Positions 56,448-64,000 of a stretch of 64,000 nucleotides of DNA are shown here, in pieces. Numbering within the stretch: the first letter of the stretch is position 1; the number at the start of each line of letters is the position of its first letter. The translations under genes were made by a program, and so were the position numbers. The notes under the pieces were generated by a model, which was given only the letters and a program-made list of their open reading frames with translations, searched no databases and was not told where the DNA came from. Source of the DNA: Noviluteimonas lactosilytica (GTDB lineage: Bacteria > Pseudomonadota > Gammaproteobacteria > Xanthomonadales > Xanthomonadaceae); assembly GCF_020866925.1 (NCBI RefSeq), contig NZ_JAJGAK010000001.1, positions 1,222,189-1,286,188 of the forward strand, read 5' to 3'.

Positions 56448-57023
56448 ATGAAGATTCTCCATCTCGATTCCAGCATCCAGGCGGAACAGTCCGTCACGCG
56501 CAGGTTGTCGGCCGCGATCGTCGAGCGCCTGCGCAAGGTGTCGCCGCAGGCCGTCGTGACCTATCGCGATCTTGCCGCCGACCCGCTGCCCGAACTCTCC
56601 CCCGAGCAGTTGCGCACGCCTTCGACCGCACGTGAATCCGCGCTCGACGAACTGCTCGACGCCGACACCATCGTGATCGGCGCGCCCATGTACAACTTCA
56701 CCATCCCCTCGCAGCTCAAGGCCTGGCTCGATGCGGTCGTCATCGCCGGCAGGACGTTCCGCTATTCGGAGGCGGGCGTGGAAGGCCTGCTGGGCGACAA
56801 GCGCGTGATCATCGCGTCCTCTCGCGGTGGCGTGTATTCCCCGGGCGGCGCGATGGCGGCGTTCGACCACCAGGAGGCGTACCTGCGCAACATCCTCGGC
56901 TTCGTCGGCGTGCGCGACGTGGAAGTGATCCGCGCCGAAGGCGTGCGCATGGGCGAGGACGCCGCGCATCGTGCGATCACGGACGCGATGGCGTCCGTCG
57001 GGCAGCTGCGTTCGGTGGCCTGA
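56448..57023 (+). CDS. azoR: FMN-dependent NADH-azoreductase / quinone reductase
   Basis: A 191-residue flavodoxin-fold enzyme. Signatures are LHLDSSIQAEQSVTRRL at the FMN phosphate site, GAPMYNFTIPSQLKAWLD and SSRGGVYSPGG, with FDHQEAYLRNILGFVG. It reduces quinones and azo compounds, protecting from electrophiles. The start at 56448 (MKILHLDSS) matches the family. Divergent from the HxlR regulator, about 100 bp away. Confidence 0.93.
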   Translation: MKILHLDSSIQAEQSVTRRLSAAIVERLRKVSPQAVVTYRDLAADPLPELSPEQLRTPSTARESALDELLDADTIVIGAPMYNFTIPSQLKAWLDAVVIAGRTFRYSEAGVEGLLGDKRVIIASSRGGVYSPGGAMAAFDHQEAYLRNILGFVGVRDVEVIRAEGVRMGEDAAHRAITDAMASVGQLRSVA

Positions 57024-57037
57024 TCACGGGTGCGCGA

Positions 57038-57685
57038 TCACGGCTGCGGTTCGGGTGTCGCGCGTATCGCAGCGATGCCTTCGCTCGTCCACGCGTGATA
57101 GACCAGCATGACGACGAAGACCGAGATCGCGATGAGCGGATGCACGAACCATCCGGCCAACGCGGCAAGCGCGAACAGCGTGACGCCCACGAGCGGCCGC
57201 ACGCGCTGCGCGGTGAGTACGGAGACCACGTCCGGCGAGCGCAGCAATTCCGGGTGTCGCCGCAGATAGGCGAACACCGGGATCCATGCCGCCGACATCG
57301 CGCCCGCGATCAACGCATACGCCACGACCGCGGATTGCTGGTCGTGGCGATTGCCCGTTTCGAACGACGTCGCGAGCACGCCGGTTGCGAACGGCATCAG
57401 CACCGTCGTGCCGAGCACGCCGAGGTTGATCCAGTTGAACGTGCGGTCGATCCCGCGCAAATGGCGGAACAGCCCGTAGTGGTTCAACCAGATCACGCCG
57501 ACATAGAGGAAGCCCAGGAGATACGCGAGATACCCCGGCCACCCTTCGATCAGCGCATGCGCGAGACCGCCCGGCTCCACTTCGGGCCGATGGATCTCCA
57601 CCGCCAGCAACGTGATCACGATGGCGAACACGCCGTCGCTGAACAGCTCGGTGCGTGCGGTGGACGCGGGCGCGCTGGCGGTCAT
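57038..57685 (-). CDS. TMEM175/DUF1211-family membrane protein
   Basis: A 215-residue membrane protein with the family signature FSDGVFAIVITLLAVEI at its first segment and about five more membrane helices (LAYLLGFLYVGVIWLNHYGL, NLGVLGTTVLMPFATGVLA, FALAALAGWFVHPLIAISVFV). Eukaryotic and bacterial relatives form potassium-permeable channels; that activity here is inferred from family. ATG overlaps the stop of the upstream gene. Confidence 0.9.
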   Translation of the reverse strand: MTASAPASTARTELFSDGVFAIVITLLAVEIHRPEVEPGGLAHALIEGWPGYLAYLLGFLYVGVIWLNHYGLFRHLRGIDRTFNWINLGVLGTTVLMPFATGVLATSFETGNRHDQQSAVVAYALIAGAMSAAWIPVFAYLRRHPELLRSPDVVSVLTAQRVRPLVGVTLFALAALAGWFVHPLIAISVFVVMLVYHAWTSEGIAAIRATPEPQP

Positions 57686-58179
57686 GGGTTCTTCGCGGGT
57701 TCGACGCGGCTCCAGAGTGCATCGAACGCCTTCGGATCGAAGAACGCAACCACGTCGACCACCCGTCCGTCGGCGACGCGCATGTACCACGTATAGGTGT
57801 TGACGTAGGGCACGCCGTCGCGCGCGACTGCGCGGCCGTCGAACAGCACGACCACGGTGTCGCCATCGGCGTAGAGCTTGCGCACTTCGGGCTTGAGCGG
57901 ATCGCGCATGCGAGCACCGAACGGCCGGATGACGCGCGCCATGAAGGCTTCGCGGTTCTCATAGGTGCCCGCTACCTCGGAGGAACCGACGATCGTCCAC
58001 CGCGCGTCGTCGGCGAGCAGGTCGAAGATGCTCTGCGTCCCGTCGCGCCATCGATCGAATGCATTCGAAATCAGTTTGCGGTTCGCGTCCTCCCCGCCGC
58101 CGGCCTGTGCACGCACAACGCCGGCGGCGAGGAGCATCGCGGCCGCGAACAACGCTTTCGTGGTCGTCCGCATCGCCAT
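57682..58179 (-). CDS. Exported SnoaL/NTF2-like protein
   Basis: A 165-residue protein with a signal peptide (AMLLAAGVVRAQA) and a single NTF2-like cone-shaped domain (ISNAFDRWRDGTQSIFDLLA, then VNTYTWYMRVADGRVVDVVA). Such folds bind small hydrophobic ligands or act as isomerases; catalytic residues cannot be assigned. It lies between the SDR and TMEM175 genes in one orientation. Confidence 0.87.
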   Translation of the reverse strand: MAMRTTTKALFAAAMLLAAGVVRAQAGGGEDANRKLISNAFDRWRDGTQSIFDLLADDARWTIVGSSEVAGTYENREAFMARVIRPFGARMRDPLKPEVRKLYADGDTVVVLFDGRAVARDGVPYVNTYTWYMRVADGRVVDVVAFFDPKAFDALWSRVEPAKNP

Positions 58180-58186
58180 CGCCTCC

Positions 58187-58993
58187 TCAGATCGCGCTTT
58201 CCCACGCGGCCTGCTGGTGTTGCTTGAGGAAGTCCTCGACGGTCTTGGGCACCACGTTGCGGAAGCGGCCCTCGTCCAGTGGGACGATCTCGATCATGCG
58301 ATCGATCATCTCCTGCGCGTCGAGTCGTCCATCCGGCGCGGTGAGGAAGCGATCGAACTCCTCGCGCAGCGCGGCGCGCTTGGTCACATGCTTCGCATCG
58401 TCGAGCCAGCGGAACGGATTGTCCGCCATCGTTTCGTTGTAGCCGGTGTAGTACGCGCCCGGGTTGATCGTCTGCACCTTGATGCCGTACTGCGCGAGTT
58501 CCTGTTGCAGCGCTTCGGCGATGGATTCCAGGGCATGCTTGGTCGACACGTACGTGCCCCAGTTCGCCGGCGTGAACAGGCCGCCCATCGACGAGGTGAA
58601 GACGACCTTGGCTTTCTGCTTGGCGTCGATCCATTTGCGCACGAAGCCCTGGGTGAGCGCGAGCGGCAGGAACACGTTCGTCTCGAAGTTGCGGCGGACG
58701 AGGTCCATCGGGATCTCGAACACCGGGCCGGCTTCGCCCATGCCCGCGTTGTTCCAGAGGACGTCGACATCCCAGGTCTGCGCATAGGCGACGTCGTACG
58801 GATCGGCGAGGTCGAGTTTCTCGACGCGCAGGTTCGTCAGCCCCAGCGCTTTCGCCTTCTCGCGCAACGGCGTGACCTGGGGGGCGATCTGCACCGATGC
58901 GATGACGTCGTGCCCCTTCTGCGCGAGGCCGATGGCCGAGGCCTCGCCGAAACCGGAACCGGCGCCGGTGATCAGGATGTGCTTCTTGTTCAT
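58187..58993 (-). CDS. Short-chain dehydrogenase/reductase
   Basis: A 268-residue NAD(P)-dependent oxidoreductase. The cofactor motif is LITGAGSGFGEASA, NNAGMGEAG follows, and the catalytic triad is visible as S in FTSSMGG, then YVSTKHALE (Y-x3-K). GGAG seven nucleotides before ATG 58993 sets the start. First of three minus-strand genes with the NTF2-like and TMEM175 proteins. Substrate unknown. Confidence 0.93.
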   Translation of the reverse strand: MNKKHILITGAGSGFGEASAIGLAQKGHDVIASVQIAPQVTPLREKAKALGLTNLRVEKLDLADPYDVAYAQTWDVDVLWNNAGMGEAGPVFEIPMDLVRRNFETNVFLPLALTQGFVRKWIDAKQKAKVVFTSSMGGLFTPANWGTYVSTKHALESIAEALQQELAQYGIKVQTINPGAYYTGYNETMADNPFRWLDDAKHVTKRAALREEFDRFLTAPDGRLDAQEMIDRMIEIVPLDEGRFRNVVPKTVEDFLKQHQQAAWESAI

Positions 58994-59013
58994 GCGACTC
59001 TCCAACGTGGGGT

Positions 59014-59427
59014 TTACTTCGATTGACGAAAAGCGGCCTCTCCGGCCGCGGCGATGTCGCGGTCCTGCGGCACGGCGCCGCCCGACACGCCGATGGCGCC
59101 GACGACCACGCCGTCGGCATTGCGCAACGGTCGGCCGCCCGCGAACACGACGAGGCCGCCGTTGCTGTTCTCAAGCCCGAACGCGGGCGCGCCGGGCTTG
59201 CAGTACTCGAAGACGCCCTCGCTTTCGAGGTTGAACAGCACCGATGTGCGCGCCTTGCCGATGGCGAGCTCGATCGAGCCGATCACCGCGCCGTCCATGC
59301 GCGAAAACAACTTCAGGTGACCGCCGCCGTCGAGCACGGCGATGTTCACGGGAACGCCGAGTTCTGCGGCCTTGCTGCGGGAGGCGGCGATGGCCGTTGC
59401 GGCTGCTGCATCGGAAAGCAATGACAT
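59014..59427 (-). CDS. GlcG/HbpS-like (DUF336) protein
   Basis: A 137-residue single-domain protein of the haem-degrading/GlcG family: ELGVPVNIAVLDGGGHLKLF, MDGAVIGSIELAIGKARTS and VVGAIGVSGGAVPQDRDIA. Members bind haem or cobalamin or form oligomers of unknown role. Next to the SDR gene, 20 bp upstream of it, so possibly the first gene of that operon. Confidence 0.88.
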   Translation of the reverse strand: MSLLSDAAAATAIAASRSKAAELGVPVNIAVLDGGGHLKLFSRMDGAVIGSIELAIGKARTSVLFNLESEGVFEYCKPGAPAFGLENSNGGLVVFAGGRPLRNADGVVVGAIGVSGGAVPQDRDIAAAGEAAFRQSK

Positions 59428-59516
59428 GGTCGCCTCGATCCGGTTGAGTAGGTCGCGATCAATGTGCAGTGCATGGGCGTTGGCCCGCTTGCACGATCGT
59501 GCTCAACCGCGTGAGG

Positions 59517-59990
59517 TCATCGATCCGCAACGTGTGCCTGGAGATGGATGAGGCGTTGCGTCGTTCTGCTCTCGACGACGAACACGCACATCGCGGCGAG
59601 CAGCCCCGTCGTCGCGAGCGTCGCGGCGCCGACCACCAGGCGCACGGCCCACGTCGCGATGCCCGTCTCCGCGTCGATGTACACGTAGGAACCCGCGAGC
59701 CCGCACACGGTCGCGATGCCGAACATCGCGACGGTGACGTAGAGCAGGTTCAACGACACGAGCAGCAAGCGGATGCGCCGCGATGCCAGCGTCATCGCCA
59801 GCGCGGGATCCGAGTACGAGCGCAGCAACGTGCCCGTTCCGCCGCTTGCTTCGGCGCGCATCTCGCGCCAGAGATTGATGGCGAGGCTGTAACGCACGCT
59901 TGCGCCGTTCTGCATGACCGCGCACGCGTTCATCAGGATGGCTGGTCCGCCGATGAAGGACAGCGGGACGAAGAGATCATTGGGGTTCAT
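59517..59990 (-). CDS. DUF2721-family membrane protein
   Basis: A 157-residue protein with three predicted membrane segments: LFVPLSFIGGPAILMNACAV, LLLVSLNLLYVTVAMFGIAT and VGAATLATTGLLAAMCVFVV. The loop between the first two is charged (LRSYSDPALAMTLASRRIRL). This matches DUF2721, of unknown function. The start at 59990 overlaps the 3' end of the upstream lipoprotein hydrolase gene by 14 bp. Confidence 0.82.
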   Translation of the reverse strand: MNPNDLFVPLSFIGGPAILMNACAVMQNGASVRYSLAINLWREMRAEASGGTGTLLRSYSDPALAMTLASRRIRLLLVSLNLLYVTVAMFGIATVCGLAGSYVYIDAETGIATWAVRLVVGAATLATTGLLAAMCVFVVESRTTQRLIHLQAHVADR

Positions 59991-61533
59991 CGTGCGTCCT
60001 CCTGGCGATCCGTGCGGAAGCGATGTCGGCCCGCAGGATGCGCAGGACCTCCGCGACGACCTCCGGACTCGAGTAAAGGTCGTGGCCCGCATCCACGATC
60101 GATGTCGACGCAGCATCGGGAAGCAGCGCGCTGGCAAGCGGCACCACGCCGTCGCCCTCGGGGCGTGCGCCGGCACGGCGTCCCGCGATCGTGTGGTAAG
60201 CGATGCCGGGCGCAGGCAGTAGCGATTCGTTCGCGCGCCTGACGGGTTGCGCTTCCTGCAGCGTCGAGATGCTGTTGATGCTGGCGGTCTGGAATCCCTG
60301 GCGCAGCGCGGGCTGGATCGCGTCGGGGTGCGCGCGCGCGATGCGACGGAGCGATTGCATTTCGTCCGCACGATGCCCAGCAAGCCTGTGGGCGATCCGG
60401 CTGTACCAGCGATCGGCGAGCGGGCTGCCGCGATGCGGCGCGGCCAGGAAGATCGCGCGACGGATGCCGGGATAGGGCGCGAAGACCAGCAGTTCGCGCG
60501 CCATCCGCACGTCGTCGGCATCGCCTTGCAATGCCGATGGTGCCGCGGTGAACGATGCGGTCCACAACGTATCGCCACTGTCGGCGGACAGCAGGCGCGC
60601 GATGACGCCGCCGAGACTGTGTCCGACGATCACGATGCCCTCGCGCGCCGGATCGTCGCGCTCGGGATCGAGGATTTCGAACGCACGATCGAGGTAGCGT
60701 GCGATACGCCGGCGTGTCACCAGCAACGGCGTGTCGGTCGAATAGACCACGTGCCAGATCTGGAACGCGTTCCGCAGCGATCGGTCGCCCCAGACATCGT
60801 TCGAAAGCCGCGCCCAGACCAGCGGGCTGCTTCCCAGTCCGTGCAGCATCACGAGCGGGCGTTTGGCGGGGTCGTAGTCCTCCATCAGGTAGACGCCTGC
60901 GCGATGGGCGACTTCATCGCCGCCGAGCAGGCCCCAGATGGCGAGCCTGCCGATGGGAGATTCGCGCATGCCGACGGCGTAGGCCGCAGTCGTGTCTTCC
61001 GCCAGCGCCACTTCGGTGGCGCCCACGCGATGCGTCGGCAAGCGCAGCGGGTTGCCGATCACCAGCCGTGCATCCGCACCCGCGTCTGCCTCGAGCCACG
61101 CCGTCGCCGGCCTGAACACGCCGGAATACGGAAGCAACTCGCACACGGGTGCGTCGTCGCACCTGTCGGAGATCACGGCCAGCGGTACGCCGAAGCCCGG
61201 CTGTCGATGCCGCACGCCGCCCGGGATCCACACGGGAACATCGTCGGCCCTCGTGATGACGACCTCGGATGCGAAATACGGCGACAGCCCACGGAACTCG
61301 ACGACGACGCGACTGCCGTTGATGCGACTGTCGCCTTGCGTCCAGTGGCTGCGCCCACGAAGCGCCGTCGACATCCACGCGTCCGTGCAAGCGTTGGCTT
61401 CCGGGATGCGGGTCGCGTCCAGCGAACAGGCGAGCGCCTCCCGCGAAGGTGTCTTCACGCGCGCGCCGGCGCAACCGGCGAGCAGCAACGCGAAGACGAC
61501 ACACGCCCACGCGCATGATCGTTCCCTGCCCAT
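59977..61533 (-). CDS. Alpha/beta-hydrolase lipoprotein
   Basis: A 518-residue lipoprotein with lipobox LLLAGC, processed at that cysteine (~residue 21). After a ~200-residue N-terminal region comes a hydrolase domain: LVMLHGLGSSPLVW, then the nucleophile elbow IVGHSLGGVIARLL (Ser), the lipase-like FLAAPHRGSPLAD, and a final ST-SIVDAGHDLY with the likely catalytic histidine. It is probably an esterase or lipase anchored at the outer membrane. Start 61533 (MGRERSCAW) gives the complete lipoprotein signal. Confidence 0.87.
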   Translation of the reverse strand: MGRERSCAWACVVFALLLAGCAGARVKTPSREALACSLDATRIPEANACTDAWMSTALRGRSHWTQGDSRINGSRVVVEFRGLSPYFASEVVITRADDVPVWIPGGVRHRQPGFGVPLAVISDRCDDAPVCELLPYSGVFRPATAWLEADAGADARLVIGNPLRLPTHRVGATEVALAEDTTAAYAVGMRESPIGRLAIWGLLGGDEVAHRAGVYLMEDYDPAKRPLVMLHGLGSSPLVWARLSNDVWGDRSLRNAFQIWHVVYSTDTPLLVTRRRIARYLDRAFEILDPERDDPAREGIVIVGHSLGGVIARLLSADSGDTLWTASFTAAPSALQGDADDVRMARELLVFAPYPGIRRAIFLAAPHRGSPLADRWYSRIAHRLAGHRADEMQSLRRIARAHPDAIQPALRQGFQTASINSISTLQEAQPVRRANESLLPAPGIAYHTIAGRRAGARPEGDGVVPLASALLPDAASTSIVDAGHDLYSSPEVVAEVLRILRADIASARIARRTHDEPQ

Positions 61534-61639
61534 CCCTGCATCATCCACGCGGCACGCCCACGGGCTTGCACGAACGTGCGCAATGCGCGCCCCGCCCGCC
61601 CATGCCGTACGCTTGCCGCTTCGATACAAGGAACACCCC

Positions 61640-62047
61640 ATGCAGACCACCGACCTGATCCGCGCCTACTACGACGCCTTCAACCGCGGCGATCGCGACG
61701 CGATGCTCGCGCTGCTCACCGACGATGTCGTGCACGACCTCAACCAGGGCGCGCGCGAAACGGGTCGCGACACGTTCCGAGCGTTCATGGCGCGCATGGA
61801 TCGCAGCTACAGCGAGCAGTTGCGCGACATCGTAGTGATGGAGAGCGCAGACGGCGCGCGCGCATCGGCGGAATACGTCGTGCACGGCACCTACAAGGCG
61901 GACGACGAAGGCCTGCCGAGGGCCACGGGGCAGACGTACGTGTTGCCGGGTGGCGCGTTCTTCGACATCCGCGACGGGCGCATCGCGCGCGTCACCAACT
62001 ACTACAACCTCGGCGACTGGATCGCGCAGGTCGAAGGCGCGCAGTGA
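61640..62047 (+). CDS. NTF2/SnoaL-like (ketosteroid isomerase-related) protein
   Basis: A 135-residue cytoplasmic protein with the fold pattern LIRAYYDAFNRGDRDAMLAL, DDVVHDLNQGA and GAFFDIRDGRIARVTNYYNL. This is the ketosteroid-isomerase-related group. First gene of a three-gene plus-strand operon with overlapping ends (GTGA, then ATGA). Function unknown, possibly detoxification of a small amide or nitrile in view of the last gene. Confidence 0.9.
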   Translation: MQTTDLIRAYYDAFNRGDRDAMLALLTDDVVHDLNQGARETGRDTFRAFMARMDRSYSEQLRDIVVMESADGARASAEYVVHGTYKADDEGLPRATGQTYVLPGGAFFDIRDGRIARVTNYYNLGDWIAQVEGAQ

Positions 62048-62649
62048 GCGAGGTGCGGATCGAGACGGTGCCGGGCCCCGCGATCGGCGAGCGCATCGCC
62101 GACGTCGCGCGGCTGCGCATCGCCGTGTTCCGCGATTGGCCCTACCTGTACGACGGCGACGAAACCTACGAAGCGCACTACCTGCGGACCTACACGCGCG
62201 CCGCGGACAGCGCGTTCGTGCTGGCCTGCGATGGCGAGCGCGTGATCGGTGCGTCGACCGGAATTCCGCTCGACGCGGAGGCGCCGGAGTTCCAGGCGCC
62301 GTTCGTCGCACGCGGCATCGATCCCTCGCGCGTGTTCTATTGCGGCGAGTCGGTGCTGCTACCCGCGTATCGCGGACGCGGAATCGGCCACGCGTTCTTC
62401 GACGCACGGGAAGCGCATGCGCGTGCGCTCGGCCGATTCGACTGGATCGCGTTCGCCGCGGTGGATCGCGACGACGCCGACCCGCGCCGCCCGCCCGATC
62501 ATCGCGGCAACGAGGCGTTCTGGACGAAGCGCGGTTACGCGCGTCGGCCCGACATGGCGATGCGCATGGCGTGGAAGGAAATCGGCGAACATGCTGCATC
62601 GGAGAAGCCGCTGACGTTCTGGCTGCGCTCGCTGGAGGACATCGGATGA
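62044..62649 (+). CDS. GNAT-family N-acetyltransferase
   Basis: A 201-residue acetyltransferase. Motif A is ESVLLPAYRGRGIGHAFFDA (R-G-R-G-I-G-H), followed by AFWTKRGYARRPDM. An early AVFRDWPYLYDGDETYEAHY is typical of a subgroup with an N-terminal strand motif. GTG start at 62044 overlaps the previous stop; the next ATG overlaps its own stop. Confidence 0.9.
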   Translation: MSEVRIETVPGPAIGERIADVARLRIAVFRDWPYLYDGDETYEAHYLRTYTRAADSAFVLACDGERVIGASTGIPLDAEAPEFQAPFVARGIDPSRVFYCGESVLLPAYRGRGIGHAFFDAREAHARALGRFDWIAFAAVDRDDADPRRPPDHRGNEAFWTKRGYARRPDMAMRMAWKEIGEHAASEKPLTFWLRSLEDIG

Positions 62650-63521
62650 AGGTCGCCGTCGCCAAATACGCCATCGGCATGCCCACGGGTTTCGATTCCT
62701 TCGCTGCCAGGCAGCGCGACATCCTTGTGCAAGCCGCGCACACGGGCGCGCAGGTCGCGGTTCTGCCGGAATATCTTTCGCTGGAACTCGCCGCGACATT
62801 CGACGACGCGGTGCGCAGCGACCTGCATGCATCGCTTGCCGCAACGCAGGCGTACCGCGATGCATGGCTGTCGCTGTACGCAGACCTCGCGCGCGCGTTG
62901 TCGTTGTTCGTGCAGCCGGGCACGTTCCTGACCGACGTCGGCGGCGGTCGTTATCGCAATCGCGCCTGGTGGTTTTCGCCCGACGGCCGCAGGGGCTTCC
63001 AGGACAAGCTGCAACTGACCGCGTTCGAGAAGGACACCGGCGTTGTCGACGGCGGCGATGCGTTGCATGTCGTCGAGGCACAGGGCATCCGCACCGGCAT
63101 CAGCGTCTGCTACGACAGCGAGTTCCCGCTGCCGGTGCGCGCGCAATACGAAGCAGGCGCACGCCTGCTGCTCGTGCCGAGTTGCACGGACACCGACGCG
63201 GGTGCGCGACGCGTCGAAGTCGGCTGCCTCGCGCGTGCGCTCGAGAACCGCATCTTCGTCGCGCAGTCGGTCACCGCCGGCATTGCCGGATGGACTCCCG
63301 CGCTCGACGTCAACACGGGCGAGGCGACGATCTACGCGCCGATGGATCGCGGGCTGCCCGCCGACGGCATCCTCGCGCGCACGCGCGGCGACGAGACCTG
63401 GGCGATCGCGGACCTGGATTTCGCGTCGCTGGAAGCCACGCGTTCGAACGCGCAGGTCGCGAACGACCGCGACTGGAGCGGCCAGCTCGCGGATCGCGTG
63501 CGCCGCGCCACCGTGGAATGA
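62646..63521 (+). CDS. Carbon-nitrogen hydrolase (nitrilase superfamily)
   Basis: A 291-residue enzyme with the full catalytic triad: E42 (VLPEYLS), K121 (FQDKLQLTAFE) and C155 (ISVCYDSEFPL). It hydrolyses an amide or nitrile bond; the subfamily resembles GNAT-associated amidohydrolases, which fits the upstream acetyltransferase. Last gene of the operon (ATGA overlap). Confidence 0.93.
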   Translation: MKVAVAKYAIGMPTGFDSFAARQRDILVQAAHTGAQVAVLPEYLSLELAATFDDAVRSDLHASLAATQAYRDAWLSLYADLARALSLFVQPGTFLTDVGGGRYRNRAWWFSPDGRRGFQDKLQLTAFEKDTGVVDGGDALHVVEAQGIRTGISVCYDSEFPLPVRAQYEAGARLLLVPSCTDTDAGARRVEVGCLARALENRIFVAQSVTAGIAGWTPALDVNTGEATIYAPMDRGLPADGILARTRGDETWAIADLDFASLEATRSNAQVANDRDWSGQLADRVRRATVE

Positions 63522-63522
63522 A

Positions 63523-64000
63523 TCAGCGGTTCGTGTAGCAGGCGTTGCCCAGCCCCGTCCCGATCGTCATCACGCCCCAACGCTTCGCCTTGCGCATGCG
63601 GTGACGTTCGCCGAGGCCCTGCGCGACCGCGTCGTTATGCAGCACGACGCGCGGCGGCGTGCCTTCGATCGCGTCGAGGCGTTGCGCGAGCGTATCGGGC
63701 AGATCGAACGGCGCCTCCCAATCGCCCGGCAGGTTCTGCGCGCCCATCGAGATGCGGCCGTCGCTTTCGATCAGGCCGGGCACCGCGATGCCGACGAACG
63801 GTGCGAGCGGAATGCGCAACGTGCGCGCCTGCGCGATGAGACCGTTGAGCATGCCCGCGAGACGATCGATCGCTTCGCGCCGACTGGGTTCGTCGTCCGC
63901 GTGACGCCAGTGCATGCGTTCGAGCATCGAGGCGCCGGAGCCGTCGTCGTTCTTCGCGAGGCCGTGCGCGACGAGGCCGCAGCGCAGGTTGGTGCCGCCG
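63523..64000 (-). CDS. ROK-family sugar kinase, C-terminal part (partial)
   Basis: The coding frame is open to the right edge. Reading inwards it gives GGTNLRCGLVAHGLAK (phosphate-1 motif), FVGIAVPGLIESDGR, VVLHNDAVAQGLGE (catalytic Asp) and GVMTIGTGLGNACYTNR. This matches ROK-type glucokinases or related kinases. The true start is beyond the window; the CXCGXXGC zinc motif is not seen. Convergent with the nitrilase gene. Confidence 0.85.
   Translation of the reverse strand, partial: GGTNLRCGLVAHGLAKNDDGSGASMLERMHWRHADDEPSRREAIDRLAGMLNGLIAQARTLRIPLAPFVGIAVPGLIESDGRISMGAQNLPGDWEAPFDLPDTLAQRLDAIEGTPPRVVLHNDAVAQGLGERHRMRKAKRWGVMTIGTGLGNACYTNR

Overview
The window is GC-rich chromosomal DNA of a Xanthomonadaceae-type gammaproteobacterium, most probably Lysobacter or a close relative. 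This is inferred from a Clp-type CRP regulator beside speD and coq7, the start of a probable rplM at the left edge, and a trpG-trpD-trpC operon of the kind known from xanthomonads. No 16S or other species-level marker is present.

Region 1 (1-7027) is ordinary core genome: probable rplM start, an EF-hand protein, coq7, speD, clp, a GNAT acetyltransferase, a HAD phosphatase, and the operon trpG-trpD-monooxygenase-trpC-HAD on the minus strand.

Region 2 (about 7012-35877) is a genomic island integrated exactly at the start codon of trpG. A 19-bp identical repeat lies at 7011-7029 and 35859-35877, and a P4-like tyrosine integrase sits just inside the right end. The left part (7284-19754) is a defence module: a type I restriction-modification operon (hsdR-hsdS-hsdM) divergent from a 2188-residue protein with a nuclease-like N-terminus, a P-loop NTPase and a very long C-terminal region, resembling antiviral STAND (Avs-like) proteins. 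The middle part (about 19784-30847) is bounded by a 25-bp direct repeat. It holds stress genes and broken stress genes: an OsmC protein and an OsmC chimera, a secreted alpha/beta hydrolase, a truncated aldehyde dehydrogenase, a KatE C-terminal remnant, an IS30-type element, and an Hsp20 operon with a family of small tryptophan-motif proteins. The right part has nnrD with a truncated phosphatase, an overlapping helix-turn-helix operon and the integrase.

Region 3 (about 35860-41651) is a second segment bounded by the same attachment core but without an integrase. Its cargo is a trimeric autotransporter adhesin followed by an S8 protease. A paralogous adhesin-protease pair lies at 49510-53559 outside the island.

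Region 4 (41698-64000) is mostly chromosomal: a DJ-1/PfpI protein, a BrkB-family membrane protein, a TetR-GFA pair, katG, a secreted propeller protein, the second adhesin-protease pair, a histidine kinase converging on a response regulator, an HxlR-azoreductase divergent pair, small membrane and redox proteins, a lipoprotein hydrolase, a three-gene overlapping operon ending in a nitrilase-family enzyme, and a partial ROK-family sugar kinase at the right edge. Long ORFs antisense to katG, the proteases and the adhesins are treated as GC-driven shadows. No tRNA, rRNA or CRISPR array was recognised.
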